In this document: positions 25,705 to 32,066 of the stretch, one piece after another | Layout of the letters: every line of letters starts with the position of its first letter | Position numbering within the stretch: the first letter of the stretch is position 1 | From: Candidatus Zhuqueibacterota bacterium | GTDB lineage: Bacteria > Electryoneota > RPQS01 | Length of the DNA: 32,066 nt | Direction of reading: 5' to 3' | Assembly: GCA_003818605.1 (NCBI GenBank) | Contig: RPQS01000043.1 | Coordinates: forward strand, 1 to 32,066 | Notes under the pieces: model-generated | What the model was told of the DNA's origin: nothing | Seen by the model: the letters and a program-made list of their open reading frames with translations, nothing else | Databases searched by the model: none | Translations under genes and position numbers: made by a program

Positions 25705-26658
25705 TCACGCTTTGGCTTTCGCCTTGGCGGGGCTGTCCGGCGACGCGGTTTCCGGCTTTTCACGGAAATCCTCGGCCTTCTTCATCAAGGCTCCGGCGGT
25801 GCTCTTATATATTACATAGTCCGCCTGAGCGCCGGCCTTGCGTAAAAAAAACTGATTCCCTTCCGGATCTTTGGGAATCAATCGCAAATCCACCGACTGT
25901 CCGTCGTTAAGTTCGGCCTGTAAATGAAAGACGGACGCGTTAAAGGCATTCGGTGCCAGAGTATCGGCAAAATCCACGCCCGACATCCGCGACAGCATTC
26001 CCGTCAACCGCCCGACCAGATCTTTCGTTCCGACGAACTTTTCCTTGCCCGCGTCCACGTCCCACAATGAATCGTTGAGAGTCAGCGTGATCTTGTGATC
26101 GGGATATTCCAGAACGATCTTGCGGAAGTCCGCCTGATTCAATTCCGTAATCGTTTTATCGCGCCAGTCTTTTACTTTGCGTTTGAAGGTCGCGGATTGA
26201 CTTCCGCCGATTTCCCACACGTCATTCGTGCCGTCAGCCCGCGCGTAAGAGGTTTGTCCGGTCGGGCCGCTTCTTCCGATGTAGATGGTGGTCGTTTTCT
26301 TGCCTTGCCCCACCGTGACTTTCACACCCAACGCGTCATCCACCTGAAACTCACCGTGCCGCGACGTATTTTTCGTAATCAGCGTCAGCTTTTCCATTTC
26401 GCGGAATTTGCCGACTGCGGCAGTTACGGTCTTTTGCGCCGCCGGGTATTTCAGCGGATAGGTGACCGTCCACTGTTCCCCTTCCTTCCGCATCTCGACC
26501 GTGTCGGCCGCCGTCTGTATGCGAAGGAAATCCACTTTCGCGCTGTCGCATTCCACAAAGGGACGGGCTGCGGAAACAATCGGCCTCTTGGATTGCACAA
26601 GCCAGTAGATTCCGAGTAGTACCACCAGCACAACTAAGAGAACAAGAGAACGTTTCAT
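25705..26658 (-). CDS. DUF4340 protein, partner of the Gld-like ABC system
   Basis: Membrane-anchored periplasmic protein of 317 residues from the ATG at 26658, which overlaps the upstream stop as ATGA. An N-terminal membrane helix (RSLVLLVVLVVLLGIYWLV) is followed by a long beta-rich periplasmic region with repeated units: EMRKEGEQWTVTYPLKYPA..VTAAVGKFREM, and later the similar ITLTLNDSLWDVDAGKEKFV..LVGRLTGMLSRM. That pattern is typical of DUF4340. The tail is Ala/Lys/Pro rich. DUF4340 genes commonly follow GldG-like genes. Function unknown, probably a structural part of the ABC assembly. Confidence 0.87.
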   Translation of the reverse strand: MKRSLVLLVVLVVLLGIYWLVQSKRPIVSAARPFVECDSAKVDFLRIQTAADTVEMRKEGEQWTVTYPLKYPAAQKTVTAAVGKFREMEKLTLITKNTSRHGEFQVDDALGVKVTVGQGKKTTTIYIGRSGPTGQTSYARADGTNDVWEIGGSQSATFKRKVKDWRDKTITELNQADFRKIVLEYPDHKITLTLNDSLWDVDAGKEKFVGTKDLVGRLTGMLSRMSGVDFADTLAPNAFNASVFHLQAELNDGQSVDLRLIPKDPEGNQFFLRKAGAQADYVIYKSTAGALMKKAEDFREKPETASPDSPAKAKAKA

Positions 26659-28247
26659 ATCGTCACCGCCTTCCGCCGATTGCGGCGAAGTGTCCACCGC
26701 GACAAACCTAAGACCAGAACCAGCGCCGGCGGAACGAACATGCTTGCGTATTTCACGGTACGCTTGGTTCCGTCGGTGAGATCCGGCTTAAGCGGACGAA
26801 TCGCCGCTTCCCGGGAACGAATGCTCATCAAATCGTCATCCTGACTCAGCCAGTCCACGGAGTTCAGGAAGAGCACCATGTTGGGACCGCCCTGCGCAAA
26901 TTGACCTTGCAGGAAATTCCCGTCGCCGATCACGATCATCCGTGTCTGCGGACTATGCTCCATCACTTGGACTTGCGCCGGAACCGCCGTACTGTCCTTC
27001 GGATGCGGGACAGGCTTGCCTTGAAAGGCCGATGCATAATCGCCAATCATCGCCAAACCTAAAACCTTTTTCCCTCCGGTATAATCCTCGCGCTTCGCCT
27101 GATTCATCGGATTGATGTCGTAGCGTCCGACCTGCAGGCGCGTGAATTCGCTGGTCTGGAACAGCGGTGTGTATTCCACTTTCCCCTTCCCCGAAGGCGT
27201 CGTGTCCACCGAACTCGGGAAAAACATCGTGAGTTCCTGCAATTCCTTTACGAGCGGCAGCGTGCGGTTAATGTCCACGATGCGCGGAAACGCCGGATAG
27301 CGCACCATATTCGTAATCATGAAAAATCCCTGCTGCTGCTGCACGTTAATCATGGAGGCGTTCAAGTCCATCACAAGGTTATTACCCACGACGAACCCGT
27401 ACTGCCGCGTGATATCGTCAATCCCCAATTGCATTGCCGTAGCCGTGGAAGTCTGGATATCGGCCTTAACCTTATTGATAAACCAGCCGACTTTCCCGCC
27501 GCGCATGATGAACTGGTCTATGCAGAACTTCGTCCAGTCGTCCAGCGTTTCCTTCGGCTGCACGATCAGCAGCACGTTGACGTCGGGATCAATCAGATTG
27601 TTCCCCATTTCCGTGCTGACCGGAACGACTTGATAATGTTTCGACAGCGCCATTGCCACATTTCGCAAATCCTGATTGGGATCCGGCATGCCATATCCGC
27701 TTAAAAATCCCACCTTCGGCAGCTTCTCGGACACCAGCCGCTTGATCGCCGAAGTCATTTCATACTCAAAATTCTCCACGTTCTGAACCAGCGGAATGGT
27801 CTCGTGCTTGTCGCCGTAGATTAACACCAGCCCCATGTACGCCTTCTTCAGCTGCACGTTGTCCTTCTCCATCACGTTCACCTGAACGGGCTGGATGCGG
27901 TAACGCTGCGTTTCTTCTTCGAGCTTCTGCTCCTTGGCGGGATCCACGAATTCAAACACGAAATTCCCGCGGCTGTACGAGCGATAGTCTTCCAATGCGT
28001 CGTTCACATAGCGCGAATTCGCGTTGTAGGGCGGCGGTAAATCCTTCGTGAAATAGGCTTTCACCGTCAGCCGATCTTCCAAGTTCGCCACCACGTTGCG
28101 TGACGCTTTACTGAGCGTATAAATGTGGTTCTCCGTCAAATCGGCGCGCGTAAAAAGCCGCAGGCCGATGAGGTTGACCACCACCACGATAGCCACCATC
28201 ACCAAAAGGTTGGATACCGAGGAAACTGACCAGGCTTTACGTTTCAT
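26655..28247 (-). CDS. GldG-like ABC auxiliary protein
   Basis: Protein of 530 residues with an N-terminal membrane helix (NLLVMVAIVVVVNLIGLRLF), a large periplasmic region, and a C-terminal membrane helix (FVPPALVLVLGLSRW) followed by a basic tail. The start region LFTRADLTENHIYTLSKASRNVVANLEDRLTVKAYFTKDLPPPY is characteristic of the GldG / ABC-transporter auxiliary family. In Flavobacterium, GldG works with GldA and GldF in gliding, but relatives are widespread in non-gliding bacteria, so gliding should not be assumed. Stop overlaps the DUF4340 start. Confidence 0.88.
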   Translation of the reverse strand: MKRKAWSVSSVSNLLVMVAIVVVVNLIGLRLFTRADLTENHIYTLSKASRNVVANLEDRLTVKAYFTKDLPPPYNANSRYVNDALEDYRSYSRGNFVFEFVDPAKEQKLEEETQRYRIQPVQVNVMEKDNVQLKKAYMGLVLIYGDKHETIPLVQNVENFEYEMTSAIKRLVSEKLPKVGFLSGYGMPDPNQDLRNVAMALSKHYQVVPVSTEMGNNLIDPDVNVLLIVQPKETLDDWTKFCIDQFIMRGGKVGWFINKVKADIQTSTATAMQLGIDDITRQYGFVVGNNLVMDLNASMINVQQQQGFFMITNMVRYPAFPRIVDINRTLPLVKELQELTMFFPSSVDTTPSGKGKVEYTPLFQTSEFTRLQVGRYDINPMNQAKREDYTGGKKVLGLAMIGDYASAFQGKPVPHPKDSTAVPAQVQVMEHSPQTRMIVIGDGNFLQGQFAQGGPNMVLFLNSVDWLSQDDDLMSIRSREAAIRPLKPDLTDGTKRTVKYASMFVPPALVLVLGLSRWTLRRNRRKAVTI

Positions 28248-28316
28248 ATCTCAATAATCCTGTTTGTCTTGATTCCTGAAGGCGAATCGTTGAATCGCCT
28301 CTTGCTCGGACATTCC

Positions 28317-28337
28317 GGACGGGCGCACAACCCGTCC
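28317..28337. other. Stem-loop between the ABC-2 permease and GldG-like genes
   Basis: GGACGGG, loop CGCACAA, CCCGTCC gives a 7-bp stem with no following T-run, in the 103-base gap between the two genes. A weaker 6-bp hairpin (AGGCGA / TCGCCT, near 28279-28299) lies beside it. They may adjust read-through or mRNA stability within the operon. Confidence 0.45.
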
Positions 28338-28350
28338 CGGTGATTCGAAT

Positions 28351-29061
28351 TCAGTCGCCTTTGCGCCTCGATAACGCGTGGCTGGCTAAAAGCAGACCGA
28401 TAAAAATCATCGAGAAAAAGTAAATCAGATTGCGGCTGTCAATCACACCGCGTGCAATGTTCTGGAAATGATATTCGATGGCCAGATATTCCATGATGCT
28501 GGCCAAAGAGGGCGGAACAAAAAACAGGATCTTGTCCAGAATGAAAAAGAAGAACGATATCGCCAGCGCGACAATGAACGCCACAATCTGGTTCTCGGTA
28601 ATGGACGAGGCGAACATACCGATCGCCAGATAAGCCGCGCCCAAAAAGAAAAGTCCGATGTATCCCGTGACCACCTGACCGCCGTCCAAATCTCCCAGAG
28701 TGCTCACCGCCAGCGGATAGACGAAGGTAAACAGCAGAAGCACAAAAATCATCGCCAGTGCCGCTAAATACTTGCCCACCACGATCTCAGAGTCGCGCAA
28801 AGGATAGGTAAACAGCAGTTCAATCGTGCCGGATTTCTTCTCTTCCGCCAAGAGCCGCATCGAAATCGCCGGAATGAACAACACGTACAGCAGCGGCACA
28901 ATCCCGAACAGCGTGCGCAGATTGGCCTGATTCATTAAAAACAAATTCGACGTGAAAAAGTAGCCCGACACCAGCAGGAAAAACATCAACACAATGTAGG
29001 CTACCGGGGAATCGAAATACGAACGGAATTCCCGTTTGAAGATCGAGAGAACGTTATCCAT
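28351..29061 (-). CDS. ABC-2 type permease (GldF-like)
   Basis: Inner-membrane permease of 236 residues with six hydrophobic segments. The opening MDNVLSIFKREFRSYFDSPVAYIVLMFFLL and RLLAEEKKSGTIELLFTYPLRDSEIVVGKYLAAL are the standard GldF/ABC-2 motifs (E..SGT.E.L.t.Pl....vvgK). It starts on the overlapping TAATG with the ATPase stop, so the two are translationally coupled. Confidence 0.92.
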   Translation of the reverse strand: MDNVLSIFKREFRSYFDSPVAYIVLMFFLLVSGYFFTSNLFLMNQANLRTLFGIVPLLYVLFIPAISMRLLAEEKKSGTIELLFTYPLRDSEIVVGKYLAALAMIFVLLLFTFVYPLAVSTLGDLDGGQVVTGYIGLFFLGAAYLAIGMFASSITENQIVAFIVALAISFFFFILDKILFFVPPSLASIMEYLAIEYHFQNIARGVIDSRNLIYFFSMIFIGLLLASHALSRRKGD

Positions 29062-29996
29062 TAGTTGTCCTCCAGCGTCAGCTTGTGGAATACGTCCTCA
29101 AGGCTGCGCGCTTCTTGAGTCATTTCGAGCATCACCCAATTCTCGCGCACGGCAAGCTTAAAGAAGTCTTCCCGAATATCCCGGTCGGTGGGGCTTTCGA
29201 TGCGCAGTCGGTGCGTTCCCGGGACGCTGGGCACCATGCGAACGTCTTCAACGCCCAGCACGGTTCGGGCTTTGGCGACCACGTCCGCGGCACCCGTTTT
29301 TACCGTGGTCAGAACGACCGAGTGCCCCGCTACTCCGGCTTGTAAACCTTCGGGAGTGTCATCGGCCACGATTCGCCCCTGATTGATGATGACAATCCGC
29401 GAACACGTGGCTTGAACTTCCGAAAGAATATGCGTCGAAAGAATGACGGTCTTTTCGCGGCCAAGCTCTTTAATGAGCATTCGAATTTCTGCGATCTGAT
29501 TGGGATCGAGTCCCGCCGTCGGTTCGTCCAGCACCAGAATATCCGGATCGTGCATCATGGCCTGCGCCAGACCCACGCGCTGACGGTATCCTTTAGACAG
29601 TTGACCGACGTCCTTGGAAAGCACGTCTTCCAAGCCGCAGCGCCCCACAATCTCTTTGATCCGCTTCGGCCGTTTGTCCTTGTCAATCTTCCTTAAATCG
29701 CACACGTAGTTCAAATAATCTACTACGTTGATGTCCTGATACACGGGAGCCATCTCAGGTAAGTAGCCGATCTTTCTTCGCACTTCCAGAGACTGGTCCA
29801 ACGTATCCAGACCGTCCACTGTGATCTTGCCCGATGTGGGCGGCATGTAGCACGTGATCATGCGCATCGTGGTGGTTTTCCCGGCTCCGTTCGGTCCCAG
29901 AAACCCGAGAATCTGCCCCGATGGAATGGACAATGTGACAGTGTCCACCGCCTTGACCCCGCTATAGGACTTGGTTACCTCTGACAGTTGGATCAT
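29061..29996 (-). CDS. ABC transporter ATP-binding protein (GldA-like)
   Basis: ATPase of the ABC-2 system, 311 residues. Walker A GPNGAGKT is at 34-41, the signature LSKGYRQRVGLAQAM starts at 133, Walker B ILVLDEP is at 153-159, and the switch histidine is in STHILSEV. The C-terminal 80 residues are the extra domain seen in GldA-type proteins. I chose the ATG at 29996 with GGAAGAG before it; a TTG at 30044 adds 16 residues unlike the family. It heads the four-gene operon. Confidence 0.93.
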   Translation of the reverse strand: MIQLSEVTKSYSGVKAVDTVTLSIPSGQILGFLGPNGAGKTTTMRMITCYMPPTSGKITVDGLDTLDQSLEVRRKIGYLPEMAPVYQDINVVDYLNYVCDLRKIDKDKRPKRIKEIVGRCGLEDVLSKDVGQLSKGYRQRVGLAQAMMHDPDILVLDEPTAGLDPNQIAEIRMLIKELGREKTVILSTHILSEVQATCSRIVIINQGRIVADDTPEGLQAGVAGHSVVLTTVKTGAADVVAKARTVLGVEDVRMVPSVPGTHRLRIESPTDRDIREDFFKLAVRENWVMLEMTQEARSLEDVFHKLTLEDN

Positions 29997-30044
29997 AGAC
30001 TCTTCCAGACAGGTTAGATTGTTATGACTTTCGCTAACTTCCAA

Positions 30045-30217
30045 TTAACTCAAAAGACGAAAATGAGGTTCCGACCCTCAGATGTATTCGTTAGATTTTC
30101 TAATGCTGCGTCTCTCGTTTTATCTTACTGTTATTATTGATATAAGCAATATGTAATCTGATCCCAAGCGGCTAAAATTTTTTCTGGTGCCTCCGGTCGA
30201 AATTCGCCTCTGATATT
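30045..30217. promoter_or_regulatory. AT-rich intergenic region, probable promoter of the Gld-like operon
   Basis: No gene is supported in these 173 bases. On the minus strand TTGGGA, 17 bases, TATATC is the best promoter-like pair, within an AT-rich block (30120-30175). No clear terminator follows the kinase gene that ends at 30218; a small TGAGG/CCTCA hairpin lies near 30062-30078. Confidence 0.4.
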
Positions 30218-31843
30218 TCAGCGCTGCGCAAGGTCCACCCGGATCTCTTTTACCGGATCACCCTCCCGAAAACTAATAGTCAATGTGCAATCCGGATATG
30301 CCGGATTCCGCAGCAGAATGTCGTAAGTCCCCAGTGGTTTATAGATCGTTTTAGAGTGCGGAGTGCGCAGTTCCAGTTTTCCGTTGATATACACGTCCGC
30401 CCACGGCCTAACGGATGCGATCTTTAAGCGGGCGACGAAGTCTTCAAGATTCACCTTGAGTTCGCTCGTCATTCCGGGCTGAATCGCCACCTGCCGTATC
30501 ACCGGATGACCGATCTGCGGATTGAGTAAAACGACATTGTGATTTCCCGCGGGAAGCGTCAGCGGTTTCGGCAGCGGAGTAGTCCCGATGAGTGAATCGC
30601 CTAAATAAATGCTCGCCCACGGAGTGGATGCAATCGTGAGAAACCCGGGTTCCTTCGGAACCGTTATGGATGGTATTGTGTCCGGTTTGATCACGGGAGG
30701 TCTCGGATCGGGAATCGGCGGGATATTATCGTCGGAAGAATCAACATCCACCGGTTCCCCGGGAGTCCCCGGTTCTTCGCCCGGTTCCACTCTGGCTGTC
30801 GAATCCGGCTCGGGCGCGAAAACCAGCGGCGGCCACTGAATCACTGCCGGTTGCTGCGTGATCGTGGCAAGGTGATAGACAAGCCCAATCACAATCATCC
30901 CCAACAGGATTAAAGATGCCGTCCGAAAAGGCCGTGTCCACGCCTTACGCCGGGCTACACTTTTTGCAACAGGTGGACGGCTGAACGGCTTGCCCGACAG
31001 AAAATCCTCAAGCAGCGTTCGCGGAAGCAATCCTTCAGGCTGGGATTGCAGGACCGCCTCTCGTGCTTCCGCCGCAGAACCGTATCGCTTTTCCGGCAAA
31101 CGGTCTAATAAGCGTTCTAAAACGGGTGCAAGCGCCGCGGGAACCGCCTCGCCGTATTCTTCGAGATGCGGTCCTTTGTAGTTCAGCAAGGCTAAAAGGA
31201 TGGCATTGGGATTATCCTGCTCGAACATGCGGCGGCCTGAAAGCATTTCCAACAGGATCAGGCCTAAAGCAAAGAGATCCGTCGCCGCGGAAAGTTCACG
31301 GCCCGTAACCTGCTCCGGAGCCATATAACGCGTTGTTCCGGGAGTCATGCCGTCTTGCGTGAGTGACGGTTGATCCCTCAGCGTCACCAGGCCGAAGTCC
31401 GTGATTTTCACATCGGCCTTCGCGGAAATCATGACATTTTCCGGCTTCAGATCGCGATGAATGATCCCGGCTGTATGAGCAGGATCAAGACCCGCCAGAA
31501 TATGCGCCGCAATCGTGGCCGCCACGTTTGCAGGAAGCGGCCCGCGATCCTTGAGCAGCTTGCCAAGATTCATCCCCTCGATGAATTCCAGAACTAAAGA
31601 TAATCCGTCTTCATCTTCGCGTAGATCGTAAATCTGCACGACGTTCACGTGCGACAGTCGGGCAATGGCTTTCGCCTCGCGCATGAAGCGGGCGCGAATT
31701 GCCTCGTCGCGCGCATATTGCGGATGGATGCGTTTGACCAGCACCTTGCGGTCCAGTTCGGCGTCATAGGCCTCCCAGACCGTAGCAATGTTGCTGCGCG
31801 AAATCTCGCGAAGAAGTGTGATTCGACTGTCCTGCTCCGCCAT
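30218..31843 (-). CDS. Membrane Ser/Thr protein kinase with two PEGA domains
   Basis: Hanks-type kinase of 541 residues. The cytoplasmic kinase domain (about 7-275) has the ATP lysine K37 (KVLVKRIHP), helix-C E57, HRDLKPEN (129-136), DFG (149-151) and APE (175-177). The glycine-rich loop is absent: the matching stretch is EISRSNIATVWEAYD, with no glycine. A membrane helix at about 308-326 is followed by a Pro-rich linker (335-395) and two PEGA repeats (about 401-470 and 472-541, e.g. IASTPWASIYLGDSLIGTTP and IASVRPWADVYINGKLELRT). The outward PEGA repeats may sense or bind the cell surface. It follows the hydrolase gene by 26 bases. Targets are unknown. Confidence 0.92.
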   Translation of the reverse strand: MAEQDSRITLLREISRSNIATVWEAYDAELDRKVLVKRIHPQYARDEAIRARFMREAKAIARLSHVNVVQIYDLREDEDGLSLVLEFIEGMNLGKLLKDRGPLPANVAATIAAHILAGLDPAHTAGIIHRDLKPENVMISAKADVKITDFGLVTLRDQPSLTQDGMTPGTTRYMAPEQVTGRELSAATDLFALGLILLEMLSGRRMFEQDNPNAILLALLNYKGPHLEEYGEAVPAALAPVLERLLDRLPEKRYGSAAEAREAVLQSQPEGLLPRTLLEDFLSGKPFSRPPVAKSVARRKAWTRPFRTASLILLGMIVIGLVYHLATITQQPAVIQWPPLVFAPEPDSTARVEPGEEPGTPGEPVDVDSSDDNIPPIPDPRPPVIKPDTIPSITVPKEPGFLTIASTPWASIYLGDSLIGTTPLPKPLTLPAGNHNVVLLNPQIGHPVIRQVAIQPGMTSELKVNLEDFVARLKIASVRPWADVYINGKLELRTPHSKTIYKPLGTYDILLRNPAYPDCTLTISFREGDPVKEIRVDLAQR

Positions 31844-31869
31844 GTCCGTTCAGAATTTTATGGAGGGAT

Positions 31870-32066
31870 TCAGGTGAGAATACCGGCGATCAACCGAAAA
31901 AATGCTTTGGGATTATCGGAAGTAAAGAAATGTCCGGAAGCACGAACGGTATAAACGGGAATGCCGATATGTCCGCACAGAGCCAGCGAATTCGACTCCG
32001 AGACCGGTGCATCACCCCGGATAAACGATGTCCGAATACGCGTGGATTTCAGAAAAATCGGAAAGC
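31870..32066 (-). CDS. C-terminal end of a probable alpha/beta hydrolase (cut by window edge)
   Basis: About 65 residues run from the window edge to a TGA at 31872-31870. The sequence RTSFIRGDAPVSESNSLALC, then IPVYTVRASGHFFTSDNP, looks like the end of an alpha/beta hydrolase: an iRG.....v strand-turn where the acid residue sits, a short helix, and a GH motif carrying the catalytic histidine, followed by a final helix KAFFRLIAGIL. The N-terminus with the nucleophile is outside the window. It is upstream of, and probably co-transcribed with, the kinase gene. Confidence 0.62.
   Translation of the reverse strand, partial: FPIFLKSTRIRTSFIRGDAPVSESNSLALCGHIGIPVYTVRASGHFFTSDNPKAFFRLIAGILT

Noticed and set aside
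30120-30175. AT-rich block considered as a replication or integration feature
   Set aside because: No DnaA-box cluster, iterons or attachment-site repeats; it fits a promoter region.

Overview
The window reads as chromosomal, vertically inherited DNA from a Gram-negative bacterium of moderate GC content. Kdo synthesis and activation genes (kdsA, kdsB) imply lipopolysaccharide, and there is type IV pilus machinery and a GatCAB subunit. The mix of a Gld-like ABC-2 system with a DUF4340 partner, a DUF5683-like protein, a DUF4834-like single-pass protein and a PEGA-domain Ser/Thr kinase suggests the FCB superphylum or a neighbouring candidate phylum. That placement is inference; no marker here settles it. 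Good sigma70-type promoters (TTGACA-N17-TATATT before rpmE) and Shine-Dalgarno sequences before many genes show conventional expression signals.

Layout. 1-4938 (minus strand): a pilus-motor operon, pilB, then an unrecognised protein resembling a degenerate nucleotide-cyclase fold, then pilT and pilC (cut by the window edge). 5216-6917 (minus): a divergent YchF-type GTPase and a small secreted Cys/His-rich protein. 7030-8802 (minus): a DUF1385/YqhQ membrane protein, rpmE (L31), a partial duplicate of the rpmE tail plus terminator, and tRNA-Pro(TGG). 8887-9422 (minus): a solo zinc-ribbon/HTH protein related to transposase N-termini. 9667-13984 (plus): the only plus-strand operon, threonine dehydrogenase, a KimA-like APC-superfamily transporter and 2-amino-3-ketobutyrate CoA ligase, ended by a strong bidirectional terminator. 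14056-14874 (minus): an orphan DNA methyltransferase. 14927-21950 (minus): a very compact 11-gene chain, gatC-kdsB-pyrG-kdsA-folB-folK-dNK-small membrane protein-ridA-DUF5683-proline dehydrogenase, mostly joined by ATGA/GTGA overlaps. 22029-25594 (minus): a heterodimeric ABC exporter. 25705-29996 (minus): a Gld-like ABC ATPase, ABC-2 permease, GldG-like protein and DUF4340 protein. 30218-32066 (minus): a PEGA-domain Ser/Thr kinase and the C-terminal end of a probable alpha/beta hydrolase.

How the genes work together. The long chain couples envelope precursor supply (PyrG makes CTP, KdsB uses CTP to activate Kdo made via KdsA) with folate synthesis (FolB, FolK), nucleotide salvage (dNK), enamine detoxification (RidA) and proline oxidation. 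The plus-strand operon degrades threonine to glycine and acetyl-CoA.

The best leads are: the cyclase-like protein placed between pilB and pilT; folK lacking any usable in-frame start codon; the duplicated rpmE tail/terminator that now ends the tRNA-Pro transcript; the KimA-like transporter inside a threonine operon; and a YchF homologue with altered G motifs. I found no CRISPR array, prophage or recognisable defence island.
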